A stretch of DNA of 39,168 nucleotides from an uncultured archaeon (GTDB lineage: Archaea > Halobacteriota > Methanosarcinia > Methanosarcinales > Methanoperedenaceae). The position numbers and the translations under genes are program-made. Below the pieces are notes generated by a model, which ran no database searches, was not told where the DNA came from, and saw nothing but the letters and a program-made list of their open reading frames with translations. Location: NCBI GenBank assembly GCA_902384525.1, contig CABMCA010000116.1:1-39168 (forward strand), written 5' to 3'. Below, one piece after another: positions 8,619 through 17,303 of this stretch. Within the stretch, counting starts at the first letter, position 1, and each line of letters opens with the position of its first letter.

Positions 8619-9701
8619 TTACAGTCGCATCCGCCCTATTATAAAAAAATCAACATGCGAATCGACTGTACCAAAAACCATTTCTTTTCTCACGCTATTG
8701 GCCAGGCGCACTGCGCGTGAAAGTTGCTGCAGCGAAAAAACATGATCCTCTTCTATTGCATGGACAAGATAATCTGAATGGGGCAGTTTTATCTTATCAT
8801 CATTTTTCTCAATTTTCTCAATTTTTTCAATATTCTTATAGACCCGAAAGTGTGTTCCGAATTTGAATCCTGTCTTCGGAACGAGTCCCTCATTCCTTAA
8901 TTTTTCATACACAGAATATTTTACCATGAAATTTGATTCTATATCGGAAGCTGATTTTGAAAAACTATCAAAATCAAGCACTTCTTTATTTTTGTTCTCA
9001 ATGTCCAGTATCCCTTTTTTTAAAAGATAACATGATTCAATAAGCGATAATTGCAGATGACCTTCATCCATTGGTTTACCATAAAACCCATCTTTTTGAA
9101 GCGCCAGAGAAGCATCCGGGTTCCAGACCATCACCCTGTCTTCAAGCAGGATCGCAGTTGACAGCTTTTTACCCAATATTAATTTATAAGTGCCTTTCAG
9201 AGTGATTTTTTTCACCTCATAATATGTAATATCACTTTCTTCGTCAACTATAGCAAGAACCAGGCGTTTTTTAAGGTTCTCGACCGTCTCAAGATGAGTC
9301 CTTAATTGGGATAGTAATAGAGGTATCCTTTCTGAAGTTACAAAGATGAAAAATTCAGCCGGTGTTTTCCCGGGGTGTCCACCACGAGGATAAACACGAA
9401 AGCCAGTTACTCCTGGCTGGACATAATACCCGCGTTCCCTCATATCTTTATAAACGATATAAAATAATTCAAAATTTTTCAATAGTGAAGATGCTTTCAG
9501 GAAAAAGTCCTCAAAATCAATCTCTTTTCCTTCAAATTCAACCCTTATTTTTTCCATATAAATAAGAAAGGCGCTTTCGGTAAGAGAAACTTCGAGGTTG
9601 TCACCTTTAGGGCGCCCGTAATAACTCTTATTATGCAATTCTTCAATTGCATTTTTTTCAAGTAATACATTGTCGCCAGTTAATTTTCCTTTGAGTGTCA
9701 T
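8619..9701 (-). CDS. endA: tRNA-splicing endonuclease EndA (two-repeat type)
   Basis: At 360 aa the protein is about twice the single-unit size. It has two homologous halves, each starting with a GxxLxLS(L/T)ES-type segment (LEVSLTESAFLIYMEK in the N-half, LQLSLIESCYLLKKG in the C-half). The C-half holds the catalytic-looking residues: Tyr in KYSVYEKLRNEGL, His in GTHFRVYKN and Lys in SVRKEMVFG. The N-half reads RERGYYVQPGVTGFRVYPRG with changed residues. This is the homodimeric tandem-duplicated architecture of Archaeoglobus and Methanosarcina, which cuts bulge-helix-bulge introns. A suitable substrate, tRNA-Arg at 37264, is in this window. Confidence 0.92.
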   Translation of the reverse strand: MTLKGKLTGDNVLLEKNAIEELHNKSYYGRPKGDNLEVSLTESAFLIYMEKIRVEFEGKEIDFEDFFLKASSLLKNFELFYIVYKDMRERGYYVQPGVTGFRVYPRGGHPGKTPAEFFIFVTSERIPLLLSQLRTHLETVENLKKRLVLAIVDEESDITYYEVKKITLKGTYKLILGKKLSTAILLEDRVMVWNPDASLALQKDGFYGKPMDEGHLQLSLIESCYLLKKGILDIENKNKEVLDFDSFSKSASDIESNFMVKYSVYEKLRNEGLVPKTGFKFGTHFRVYKNIEKIEKIEKNDDKIKLPHSDYLVHAIEEDHVFSLQQLSRAVRLANSVRKEMVFGTVDSHVDFFIIGRMRL

Positions 9702-9745
9702 AATATTAATTAATGTTCTATTTATTCCGTTTATATTCTATTATT

Positions 9746-10102
9746 TCAATTCTCATCAAATTCCATTTGTCCGCCTATAGACAGATTGGACTTTTGGATT
9801 GTTCCTGCTTTCATTTCAAGAACATACTTGATGTCCTCCATTGCTTTATATCCAACCCAGGGTTTTAATCCGGAAAAGCCCATGACTTTTTTTTCGTTAT
9901 TCAGGAATATTACATCGATCGGGAAAAATACAAAGAGCATGTGAACATTGACCTCGGATGGTTTTTTTAAGATAAATATCATTGAATAATCCGGGGGGAT
10001 ACTTCCCCGGAACATCAACCCCAGTGCCTGTTTTGTCATTGTTCGTGCAAACTCGATGTTATTCGCTATCACTACACCATCATATTTTAATACGGGAAGC
10101 AT
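9746..10102 (-). CDS. DUF192 protein, 118 aa
   Basis: The core reads ARTMTKQALGLMFRGSIPPD, MLFVFFPIDVIFLNNEKKV and VLEMKAGTIQKSNLSIG, matching the DUF192 fold (small beta-barrel, often extracellular or membrane-linked; function unresolved). I chose ATG 10100-10102, because extension to 10225 would run into the divergent aIF1 gene and adds a poorly conserved-looking leader. No clear SD is present, so translation may be leaderless from the short divergent promoter. Confidence 0.8.
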   Translation of the reverse strand: MLPVLKYDGVVIANNIEFARTMTKQALGLMFRGSIPPDYSMIFILKKPSEVNVHMLFVFFPIDVIFLNNEKKVMGFSGLKPWVGYKAMEDIKYVLEMKAGTIQKSNLSIGGQMEFDEN

Positions 10103-10158
10103 CAAGTAGCTATATAACAATCTTGTGTAATATAAGAATGGAGGTATTAATCCAATAA

Positions 10159-10467
10159 ATGAGTTCAGAAATGTGTGCTGTATGCGGTTTGCCAAAAGAG
10201 CTTTGCATCTGCGAAGAAGTAGCAAAAGAACAACAGAGAATAGTAATTAAGGTAGATACACGCAAATATAAAAAAGAAGTAACTGTGATCGATGGTCTTA
10301 ATCCAAGCGAGATTAATTTGCAGGAATTAACATCTTATCTTAAATCAAAATTCGCATGCGGTGGTACTATAAAAGATAATGTTATCGAACTTCAGGGAAA
10401 TCACAAAAGCAGGATGAAAGAAGTTCTGATTAAGAAAGGATTTTTGCCGGAACAGATCAAAATATAA
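10159..10467 (+). CDS. translation initiation factor aIF1 (SUI1)
   Basis: This is a SUI1-domain protein of 102 aa. The N-terminal [15 protein letters not shown] is the archaeal zinc-binding extension. [35 protein letters not shown] and [14 protein letters not shown] are the SUI1 core. It acts at the P site of the 30S subunit to keep start-codon selection accurate. SD GGAGGT (10140-10145) is present. A candidate ncRNA follows downstream. Confidence 0.95.
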   Translation: MSSEMCAVCGLPKELCICEEVAKEQQRIVIKVDTRKYKKEVTVIDGLNPSEINLQELTSYLKSKFACGGTIKDNVIELQGNHKSRMKEVLIKKGFLPEQIKI

Positions 10468-10520
10468 ATTATTCCTTGTGGGGTGGGTTTAAAAACAGAT
10501 CTCTTATTTGTATGTAAAAT

Positions 10521-10678
10521 CAGTTGGTGTTTGTTGGAATCAATAAAACCGCAGATAAGCGTACTATTAACACTTTCAGTCAATCTCAGCGATATTGCGC
10601 TGGGGCGACCCCAGGTGAGGCGCCGCCGATGGCGGAGTTTAAAATGATATGAACGGTTAAAGAATAAACACCAATCCA
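10521..10678 (+). ncRNA. candidate structured non-coding RNA (~155 nt)
   Basis: This GC-rich patch lies in AT-rich intergenic DNA. Nested stems are visible: TTGGTGTTT (10524-10532) with AAACACCAA (10666-10674); AACCG (10547-10551) with CGGTT (10654-10658); CTCAGCG (10585-10591) with CGCTGGG (10598-10604); CCGCC (10623-10627) with GGCGG (10631-10635). A TATA-like GTTTAAAAA with a purine/G-rich BRE-like lead (10483-10496) lies about 25-30 nt before the closing stem, and a T-rich tract follows it. No frame is plausible here. I could not match it to RNase P, SRP, C/D or H/ACA RNA. It could be a small regulatory RNA. Confidence 0.55.
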
Positions 10679-10795
10679 TAATCTTCTTATCATAATTTAT
10701 CTGCGTTCTTATTTTTAAATATTTAATTATTTATAATATTTTTTGAAATTATATTGTGGCCTTTTTGTGTGAAGTATCTTTTTATGTTTGTGAAC

Positions 10796-10814
10796 CATGA
10801 TACGTATTATCATG
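10796..10814. promoter_or_regulatory. palindrome upstream of the second DUF5371-like gene
   Basis: CATGATA (10796-10802) and TATCATG (10808-10814) are perfect arms around a 5-nt spacer. The site lies about 26 nt before the ATG at 10840, where a dimeric regulator could block transcription start. Confidence 0.4.
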
Positions 10815-10839
10815 ACATAAACTGACCGGGTTGAAAAAT

Positions 10840-11133
10840 ATGAAACTTATAACTGCCATTAAAATGATCGAAGAGCGCGAAAAACAAAAACGAAAGGCTG
10901 AAAAAGAGATGCGAAGAAATGGGATGCTTTTAAAAAATGATAGTAATAAAGAAAATCCAGACAGCTTATCAAGAGAAGGAAACGAACCAAAAAACCTGGT
11001 TCATGTACAATCTATTTTTCCCCAGGATGATATTATTGCGCTGAAAGTGAAAACAAGAGAAGCGCATGTAAGGGAAGCAATTTCAAAAGCAGTTTATTAT
11101 TATTTAAGATTTGGAAATGAAGATACAAGTTAA
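10840..11133 (+). CDS. DUF5371-like protein with extended N-terminus, 97 aa
   Basis: The C-terminal half (HVQSIFPQDDIIALKVKTRE, then VREAISKAVYYYLRF) aligns by eye with the protein at 8402 (HAQTVLTEDDIEALKQKTGE, TKDAIAKAVSHYLECEY), so the two are paralogs. This one adds about 45 basic, helical residues at the N-terminus and lacks the acidic tail. I chose ATG 10840; TTG 10831 is also in frame. No strong SD is visible. A perfect 9-bp hairpin follows its stop. Function unknown; a DNA-binding role is a guess. Confidence 0.65.
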   Translation: MKLITAIKMIEEREKQKRKAEKEMRRNGMLLKNDSNKENPDSLSREGNEPKNLVHVQSIFPQDDIIALKVKTREAHVREAISKAVYYYLRFGNEDTS

Positions 11134-11135
11134 AG

Positions 11136-11157
11136 CAGGAAGCAAAAATGCTTCCTG
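11136..11157. terminator. hairpin between convergent genes
   Basis: CAGGAAGCA (11136-11144) and TGCTTCCTG (11149-11157) form a perfect 9-bp stem with an AAAA loop, followed by T-rich DNA. It sits between the stop of the DUF5371-like gene (11133) and the stop of mtd (11207) and may serve both. Confidence 0.55.
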
Positions 11158-11206
11158 ACAGGATTGTTTTGATTATTTTTCACAACCTGCTGTAAAGAGG
11201 TTCACT

Positions 11207-12034
11207 TTACTGGGGTTTCTCCAGGAGTTTTGTCTTGGTCAACAATCTGCCATCTTTTGCATGGGGCTTCCTGAGCACTGAATCATTTGCTTTTTCCATT
11301 TCGCGGGCTTCATCAGCTAGTCTTGCTGCTGCGCGCATGGCTTCATGACCTGCTGCTGCTGCTGTAGCTATCTGATCTACCTCTTTTAAAACAAAGCATG
11401 CCGGGAAGTCGATCTCTGCGACCTTGGTGGCTATGTGCAGGGCTGCCAGGGCTTTTGCCTTAGCGTATGGGTTATTGAATCCTGCGCTCTCCACACATTT
11501 CTCAGGTTTTGCAAGGATCTTGGGGAGCACAAGTGGTTTTGTACCTGCTGCTACCTGGTCTATTACTTTGTCGATCTCGGTCTGGACCAGCCTTATTGCG
11601 CCGCATATAGTTAATACCTTTAAAGCATCAGTATTAAAGGTAGCCATCTCAACGCAGTCAAGGAATTCCCTTTTTGCGCCGATCAAAGGGTCAACCGGAA
11701 GGATCATGTATCCAAAGCCTGCCTGTTCCAGTTTTTCCCTGTCCTCTTTCTTTGTTGGGCCGTCGGATACCACTATCGTTGGTGTATCCTTCCAGACATC
11801 GCGTGCTGCCGTCGGGCCTGGCGCACTTGAGTTAGGACTTATCATAACAACAAAATTCGGCCCCCAATTCTTGAAGGATGCCGTTTCTGCCGCTTCATCC
11901 TTCCCCATCTTTGCACCGGTTCCGAATACACGGACTGCTATTCCCTCTCTCGCTGCTATCTCATCAAGTAATAAATCTATCACCTGTGAGGTTCCAAGAT
12001 TTCCAAGTTTAATAAAACCTACTTTTACGACCAT
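11207..12034 (-). CDS. mtd: F420-dependent methylene-H4MPT dehydrogenase Mtd
   Basis: Mtd interconverts methylene- and methenyl-tetrahydromethanopterin with coenzyme F420, a core step of methanogenesis or reverse methanogenesis. The start MVVKVGFIKLGNLGTSQVID, VFGTGAKMG, FVVMISPNSSAPGP and VVSDGPTKK are diagnostic, and 275 aa is full length. A TATA-like CTTATAAAT on the minus strand (about 12066-12074) and the SD GGTGTGATC precede the ATG. The gene is transcribed away from the HSR1-type regulator and shares its 138-bp promoter region. Confidence 0.97.
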   Translation of the reverse strand: MVVKVGFIKLGNLGTSQVIDLLLDEIAAREGIAVRVFGTGAKMGKDEAAETASFKNWGPNFVVMISPNSSAPGPTAARDVWKDTPTIVVSDGPTKKEDREKLEQAGFGYMILPVDPLIGAKREFLDCVEMATFNTDALKVLTICGAIRLVQTEIDKVIDQVAAGTKPLVLPKILAKPEKCVESAGFNNPYAKAKALAALHIATKVAEIDFPACFVLKEVDQIATAAAAGHEAMRAAARLADEAREMEKANDSVLRKPHAKDGRLLTKTKLLEKPQ

Positions 12035-12103
12035 ATTTGATCACACCGGAATTTCGCTGGGTTCATTTATAAGGTTTTTGAAATTGTTCTGGTATTGCGT
12101 TAA

Positions 12104-12155
12104 GCTTATATACTATACTCACTAACTTAAGGTTAGTAACCTCAAGTCACTAACT
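12104..12155. promoter_or_regulatory. HSR1-type heat-shock operator and promoter
   Basis: TATA CTTATATA (12104-12111) is followed by ACTAAC (12121-12126), a 5-nt spacer and GTTAGT (12132-12137). This contains CTAAC-N5-GTTAG, the palindrome reported for the HSR1 regulator of Archaeoglobus fulgidus. A second half-site TCACTAACT (12147-12155) repeats the one at 12119-12127, 28 nt downstream. The operator covers the expected transcription start of the regulator-hsp20-cdc48 genes. Confidence 0.8.
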
Positions 12156-12172
12156 CGGGGTGAAACATAAAC

Positions 12173-12805
12173 ATGGAATCAGCACAACTGTTAGACATAC
12201 TCGGAAACGAGAATCGAAGGAAGATCCTGCACCTCCTGGCAAGCCGCCCATGCTATATGAGCGAGATAGCAGAAAGGCTTGACGTGGGTGCAAAGGCAAT
12301 ACTCGGGCATCTTCTGCTCCTCGAGCAGGCAGGTCTGATAGAAGCCAACGTAGATGAACAACGGCGCAAATACTTTCATATTACAGATAACCTCCGTCTT
12401 GAAGTGTTTGTGTCGCCATATTCATTTGAGGTTGAAATTACCACTGCCGCCTTATCTGCACCAAAAGAGCATGCATCAGCAGACCAGCAAGTGATCATGA
12501 CCTTAAAATCGCTTTACGGCCAGATACAGGAGCTCATAGAAAAAAGACAGCAATTAATGCAGGAGTACCAGCAAATCCAGGGAAACATAACCGAGGCGAT
12601 GGGAAATTATATGGATGCCATCGAAAATACCGCAGAAGATAACATTGAGGCGGAAATACTCTATGCAATGCTAAAAGGCCCGACAAATGCGCGTATGTTG
12701 TCCATGCAGCTTGGAATTCCTGAGTATGTGATCGAGGAATATATTGTAAAAATGGAACGAAAAGAGATCCTTAAAAGAGACGAAAATAATTATATAATAA
12801 GCTAA
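12173..12805 (+). CDS. HSR1-like heat-shock transcriptional repressor (ArsR-type HTH)
   Basis: Residues about 5-75 are an ArsR-like winged helix: LLDILGNENRRKILHLLASR, CYMSEIAERLDVGAKAILGH, LLLLEQAGLIEANVDEQRRK. A central Gln/Glu-rich coiled coil (about 115-150) and a second small winged-helix-like C-terminal part (EILYAMLKGPTNARMLSMQL) follow. The order regulator, Hsp20 and Cdc48 matches the HSR1 operon of A. fulgidus in content, and the matching palindrome lies upstream. The likely role is to repress this operon at normal temperature and release it on heat or protein stress. Confidence 0.85.
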   Translation: MESAQLLDILGNENRRKILHLLASRPCYMSEIAERLDVGAKAILGHLLLLEQAGLIEANVDEQRRKYFHITDNLRLEVFVSPYSFEVEITTAALSAPKEHASADQQVIMTLKSLYGQIQELIEKRQQLMQEYQQIQGNITEAMGNYMDAIENTAEDNIEAEILYAMLKGPTNARMLSMQLGIPEYVIEEYIVKMERKEILKRDENNYIIS

Positions 12806-12845
12806 AGAATATAAAATATATACAAATTAAACAAGAGGTAAAAAT

Positions 12846-13340
12846 ATGGAAAGAGATTGGAGAAAGACTGATAAGGGATTTTTCAATGAATTTGAAAAAG
12901 AGATGGAGCAGATGAATGACCTTGTAAATCGCATGATGCAATCCATGGGAAAAGAGCCGCAAGTTTATGGTTTTAGCATGCAGGTCGGACCTGACGGCAT
13001 ACCGCATGTAGAGCGTTTCGGAAATGTATCGCCTGTTGGTAAAGACAGGGATGTCAGGGAGCCATTCACAAGCGCATTGATCAATGAAAAAAATAATGAA
13101 TTTAATATTACGGCAGAAATGCCAGGGATCAATAAAGAAGATATCGAACTCAATGCGACAGAAAAAGAAGTTATTATCAAAGCAGATAGCAATGCAAGGA
13201 AATATTATAAGTTCATAAAAACACCGGTACCTGTCGATCCGGACAGCGCTGCGGCAAAGTACAATAATGGTGTGCTTGAAGTAACATTCAAATTCAAAGA
13301 CAATTTGAAACCGGATGCAAAGTCGATAAAGATCGAATAA
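12846..13340 (+). CDS. hsp20: small heat-shock protein Hsp20
   Basis: At 164 aa it is an alpha-crystallin-domain chaperone that holds unfolding proteins. The N-terminal arm is Met-rich and helical (MEQMNDLVNRMMQSMG). The core has FNITAEMPGINKEDIELNAT and the closing strand NNGVLEVTFKFK. A short C-terminal DAKSIKIE holds the IxI-type tail that mediates oligomerisation. SD AAGAGGT is 5 nt before the ATG. It lies 40 nt after the regulator and 38 nt before cdc48, so one heat-shock operon is likely. Confidence 0.93.
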   Translation: MERDWRKTDKGFFNEFEKEMEQMNDLVNRMMQSMGKEPQVYGFSMQVGPDGIPHVERFGNVSPVGKDRDVREPFTSALINEKNNEFNITAEMPGINKEDIELNATEKEVIIKADSNARKYYKFIKTPVPVDPDSAAAKYNNGVLEVTFKFKDNLKPDAKSIKIE

Positions 13341-13378
13341 ACGGATGAAACATAATTGGAGATTAATAAAAGGCAAAT

Positions 13379-15562
13379 ATGGATAAGAAAGAAAAAACCG
13401 TAAATCTCAAGGTCATTGAAGCAAAATCCTACGATGCAGGACGCGGTATTGCAAGGATTGACCCTGAAGTGGCTTATGAACTGGGGTTGCAGACGGGCGA
13501 TGTCATCGGTATTGAGGGCACTAAGAGGACGGCTGCACTTGTATGGCCGGGCTATCCTGAGGACAGCAATTCGGGATTAATACGCATTGACGGGACAGTA
13601 CGAAGAAATGCAGGAGTTAGTATCGATGACAGGGTATATATCCGAAAAATTCATACTGCGCCTGCTGAAAAAATCCTGTTCTCACCCACGCAGCCATTAA
13701 AGATACAGGGTGGAGAGGCATATCTTGCCCATAACCTTGAGGGGCGCGTGATTACCCGCCATGATGTAGTTGAATTAAATATTATGGGCCGACGCGTTGA
13801 CATTGTGGTCGTGTCTATAAAACCAGTTTCTGACTCTGTGATTATCAGCGGAAATACAGTAATAGAGATCAGCGATAAGCCAGCTAAAGAGATGCCTTCT
13901 ATTCCCAGGGTCTCGTATGAAGATATTGGCGGGCTGGGAGATGAGGTAAGGAAAGTCAGGGAAATGATCGAACTTCCTTTGCGGCATCCTGAGCTCTTTG
14001 AACGCCTCGGAGTAGAAGCGCCAAAAGGAGTTCTCCTTCATGGTCCTCCTGGCACCGGGAAAACCATGCTTGCAAAAGCGCTTGCCTCGGAAACAAATGC
14101 AAATTTCCTTACTCTTTCCGGGCCTGAAATAATGAGTAAATTCTATGGTGAATCAGAAGAGAAACTGAGGGATATATTCCAGCAGGCTGAGGAGAATGCG
14201 CCAAGCATCATATTAATTGATGAGATAGACAGCATCGCTCCCAAGAGAGAGGAAGTCACAGGAGAAGTGGAGCGGCGTGTTGTAGCACAGTTGCTTGCTG
14301 TAATGGACGGACTTAAAGCCCGCGGAAAGGTAGTGGTAATTGGAGCTACGAACAGGCCCAATGCCCTTGACCCGGCACTTCGCCGCCCCGGAAGATTTGA
14401 CCGCGAGATCGAGATCGGAGTCCCGAACAGGAAAGCCCGTTTTGAGATAATGCAGATACATACCAGGGGAATGCCCATGGCTGATGATGTGAAACTTGAC
14501 AGGATCGCAGATCTGACGCATGGTTTTGTGGGCGCAGACCTTGCCGCCCTGACGCGCGAGGCTGCCATGAATGCTATCAGGCGCCTGCTTCCTGAACTTG
14601 ACCTTGAAGTACAGAGCATCCCCGCAGACATCCTTAACAGGTTGATCGTTACAGGAGAGGACTTTACAAATGCACTGCGGGAAATGACACCATCAGCGCT
14701 TCGTGAAGTATTCATTGAATCCCCGAATATCCACTGGAGCGATATTGGCGGGCTTCCTGATGCAAAACAGGAATTAAAGGAAGCTGTTGAATGGCCGATG
14801 AAATATCCGAATCTATTCAAGCAGACCGGGGCAAAACCGCCAAAAGGGATACTGCTTTATGGCCCGCCTGGAACGGGAAAGACCCTGCTTGCAAAAGCGG
14901 TTGCTACGGAAAGTGAGGCAAATTTCATAAGCGTGAAAGGACCGGAATTCATGAGCAAATGGGTCGGGGAAAGCGAAAAAGCCATCCGCGAAACATTCAG
15001 AAAAGCAAAGCAGGCAGCGCCCTGTATCGTTTTCTTTGATGAGATCGATTCAATTGCCCAGATACGAGGCTCGGGTTCGGATTCCCATGTGACTGAGAGA
15101 GTTATCAGCCAGATGCTTTCTGAGATAGACGGGCTTGAAGAGATGCACAGCATTACTGTAATTGCAGCGACCAACAGGCCGGATATCATTGATCCTGCAC
15201 TTCTTCGGCCTGGGAGGATCGACCGCCTGATCTACATAATGCCTCCTGACAGGGACTCAAGGTTTGAGATATTCAAAGTCCATACTGCCAGGACGCCGCT
15301 TGATGGCGATGTTGACCTTGAATCGCTTTCTGATGATACCGAAGGTTTCACCGGGGCTGACATTGCATCTGTATGCAATGAGGCTACGATACTGGCTATC
15401 AGGGAATATGTGGTTTCAGGAAAACAAACAGATGATGAGTCCATAAAGCAATTAAAAGTGGGCTATCATAATTTCAGGGATGCTATGGTAAAAGTGAAAC
15501 CGCATTCCAAGAAAGAAATGGAGAAATATACTAAGATATCTGAGAATTTCATATACCAGTGA
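13379..15562 (+). CDS. Cdc48/VAT-type AAA+ ATPase
   Basis: This 727-aa protein has the full p97/VAT layout: an N-domain (about 1-185) with double-psi barrel, D1 with Walker A GPPGTGKT (222-229), [12 protein letters not shown] and an arginine-finger region, and D2 with GPPGTGKT (495-502) and [13 protein letters not shown]. It unfolds proteins by pulling them through a hexameric pore and can feed the proteasome. Residues 1-12 are charged and less conserved. It is the last gene of the heat-shock operon; a hairpin terminator overlaps its stop codon. Confidence 0.97.
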   Translation: MDKKEKTVNLKVIEAKSYDAGRGIARIDPEVAYELGLQTGDVIGIEGTKRTAALVWPGYPEDSNSGLIRIDGTVRRNAGVSIDDRVYIRKIHTAPAEKILFSPTQPLKIQGGEAYLAHNLEGRVITRHDVVELNIMGRRVDIVVVSIKPVSDSVIISGNTVIEISDKPAKEMPSIPRVSYEDIGGLGDEVRKVREMIELPLRHPELFERLGVEAPKGVLLHGPPGTGKTMLAKALASETNANFLTLSGPEIMSKFYGESEEKLRDIFQQAEENAPSIILIDEIDSIAPKREEVTGEVERRVVAQLLAVMDGLKARGKVVVIGATNRPNALDPALRRPGRFDREIEIGVPNRKARFEIMQIHTRGMPMADDVKLDRIADLTHGFVGADLAALTREAAMNAIRRLLPELDLEVQSIPADILNRLIVTGEDFTNALREMTPSALREVFIESPNIHWSDIGGLPDAKQELKEAVEWPMKYPNLFKQTGAKPPKGILLYGPPGTGKTLLAKAVATESEANFISVKGPEFMSKWVGESEKAIRETFRKAKQAAPCIVFFDEIDSIAQIRGSGSDSHVTERVISQMLSEIDGLEEMHSITVIAATNRPDIIDPALLRPGRIDRLIYIMPPDRDSRFEIFKVHTARTPLDGDVDLESLSDDTEGFTGADIASVCNEATILAIREYVVSGKQTDDESIKQLKVGYHNFRDAMVKVKPHSKKEMEKYTKISENFIYQ

Positions 15563-15594
15563 AAAACTGGTATATGGAAATTCCTGTTTTTTTT
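15551..15594 (+). terminator. hairpin plus T-run after cdc48
   Basis: ATATACCAGT (15551-15560) and ACTGGTATAT (15566-15575) form a perfect 10-bp stem with a GAAAA loop that includes the cdc48 stop. Eight T residues follow (15587-15594). The layout looks like an intrinsic terminator of the heat-shock operon. Confidence 0.7.
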
Positions 15595-15646
15595 GTTTAT
15601 CGAAAGTTATTTTAGTAAAGCGAATAATTATTGTCGCTTGATTACA

Positions 15647-16312
15647 ATGAATGGAATTGATACAGAAAGGATCAAGAAAATTGCTCAAATAATCTCCGAA
15701 GTCTCCCGTCTGGATGAAACTGATATGTTCATTCTTCTGGAATTGCTCCAGGACAGCAAAATGACCAATGCCGAACTTGCAAAAATAATGAATTTCAAGG
15801 ACGGGAATTCAGTGGCGTATCATACGCGAACCATGCAGGAAGACGAAATGATCGACCGTTATACAATTGTTCCGAACTGGAAGCGTGTTGGACTGCCGAC
15901 CGAATTTATAATACTGGCAGAAGCGCAAAATGAGGAACAGCTGCTTGAGATTGAAAAAATACATTTGATCATGACTGATGAATATGCATCGAAGAAGGGG
16001 GATATTGCAGTAATTCCGACTATCTCAGGCTGTGTGATCCTGCAGAATGTTTATCACTGTTTTGGTGACAAGACAATGGCGATAATAGTCGGAAGGGCAA
16101 CATCTGATCAGGACGCTGCGGTTTATAGTAAGAATTATCTTGTCAAAAGATACCCGAATATAAAAGTAAGCCTGCTGATGAACAAATATAAAACAATAAG
16201 TGATTTCTTCATTGACAAAAATGCAATAAAAAAATTAAAAGAATTCTTCCAGATTGGTGAAGGAAACGATTCTACTGAGGTTTTGAAAGACTTGCATGAT
16301 TTGCCATTATAA
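15647..16312 (+). CDS. Lrp/AsnC-like HTH regulator, 221 aa
   Basis: I chose ATG 15647, since an upstream extension would run through the cdc48 terminator. Residues about 15-75 form an AsnC-type HTH (LDETDMFILLELLQDSKMTN, AELAKIMNFKDGNSVAYHTR, MIDRYTIVPNWKRVGLP). The C-terminal part (about 80-180) reads like a ligand- or dimer-forming alpha-beta domain but is longer than a standard RAM domain. No SD is seen, so translation may be leaderless. The gene converges on UbiA with a 3-nt gap. Target and effector are unknown. Confidence 0.75.
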   Translation: MNGIDTERIKKIAQIISEVSRLDETDMFILLELLQDSKMTNAELAKIMNFKDGNSVAYHTRTMQEDEMIDRYTIVPNWKRVGLPTEFIILAEAQNEEQLLEIEKIHLIMTDEYASKKGDIAVIPTISGCVILQNVYHCFGDKTMAIIVGRATSDQDAAVYSKNYLVKRYPNIKVSLLMNKYKTISDFFIDKNAIKKLKEFFQIGEGNDSTEVLKDLHDLPL

Positions 16313-16315
16313 TGA

Positions 16316-17137
16316 CTAAATAATCGAAGCAAACAACATACTAAAATTGGGAACTGTCAATGCCAATATCATCCAGTTTTTGAGTCGATGACCCTCAACA
16401 ACTGGATTCCCCATCAATATTCTTATGCAACCTGCAATGAGTATTAAATATATAATAGCAGTGAGAAAAGAATAATCGTATTTTATTAGCAGGTATAAAA
16501 GAGGGATGAGCGGCAATATCGCCAGAACGCTGCATGCTTTTGCCGCCCTGCGAATACCAAGCAACAGCGGCAATGAATTGATATCCCCTGCCACATCCTT
16601 AAAATCTTTCATGAATGTGAGGGAGAATACAAGTATGAATATGTAGGCGGCAACCATCATACTTTCTCTTCCAACATGAGAATATATGCTCCATATACCT
16701 ATTGATTCAAGAGCGAAACACAATCCCATATTTGCCATTGCCATGCCGGGTTTGTCCTTTAAACGGAACGAAGTATGCGAGTACATGATCCCTCCCACAA
16801 TAATTCCTGCGAGGAGACATGTAAACAGAATAAAGCTCAGGTTGAATGAAATAATAAGAGCCGCCGAAATTAACAAAATCATGTATCTCCATGCATTTTT
16901 TTCTGATATCTGACCTGATGCTATCGCACCCTTTGGCTTGCAGATTTTATCTATTTCAACATCGTAAATGTCGTTTATGATATCACATGCACCATGGATC
17001 ATAATTCCGGCAATGATCCCGATGGCTGCCCTGTAATCCCAGGTGCCAAGAACTGCACATGTTACTGCTACCACAGAAAGGTCAACGATACTGCTTTTCA
17101 ATTTAAGTATTGATATATATGGATTTTTCAAAAACAT
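16316..17137 (-). CDS. UbiA-family prenyltransferase
   Basis: This 273-aa integral membrane protein has about eight or nine hydrophobic helices and the two Asp-rich motifs of the UbiA family: NDIYDVEIDKICKPKGAIAS (first, residues about 54-73) and DFKDVAGD (second). It transfers a prenyl chain to an aromatic or glycerol acceptor. Candidate roles are menaquinone prenylation (MqnP/MenA-like, suggested by mqn genes 14 kb away) or archaeal lipid synthesis (DGGGP synthase). The sequence alone does not decide. A 20-bp palindrome lies 19 nt upstream of the start. Confidence 0.88.
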   Translation of the reverse strand: MFLKNPYISILKLKSSIVDLSVVAVTCAVLGTWDYRAAIGIIAGIMIHGACDIINDIYDVEIDKICKPKGAIASGQISEKNAWRYMILLISAALIISFNLSFILFTCLLAGIIVGGIMYSHTSFRLKDKPGMAMANMGLCFALESIGIWSIYSHVGRESMMVAAYIFILVFSLTFMKDFKDVAGDINSLPLLLGIRRAAKACSVLAILPLIPLLYLLIKYDYSFLTAIIYLILIAGCIRILMGNPVVEGHRLKNWMILALTVPNFSMLFASII

Positions 17138-17155
17138 TCTTAATTCCCCGTGTTT

Positions 17156-17175
17156 AGTTCATATAAATATGAACT
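17156..17175. promoter_or_regulatory. palindromic operator upstream of the UbiA gene
   Basis: AGTTCATAT (17156-17164) and ATATGAACT (17167-17175) are perfect 9-bp arms separated by AA. The site is 19-38 nt before the UbiA start codon on the minus strand, where a dimeric regulator would overlap the transcription start. Confidence 0.5.
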
Positions 17176-17303
17176 AGTTTTTGTAATTTAGCACCACAAT
17201 TATTTATTTAAACATTTTCTTTTTAGTTTTTAGTAATATTGATATAAAAAACGATATGTTTAAATATTATGCATGAAAATATACTGGTGTACGGAGAAAA
17301 TCT

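Noticed and set aside
10401-10679. 92-aa minus-strand ORF over the ncRNA candidate
   Set aside because: The protein has no coherent features, no SD, and overlaps the aIF1 end; the foldable RNA explains the sequence better.
12771-13376. 201-aa antisense ORF opposite hsp20
   Set aside because: It is a shadow of the Hsp20 gene, rich in Phe/Ile/Cys, with no family signature.
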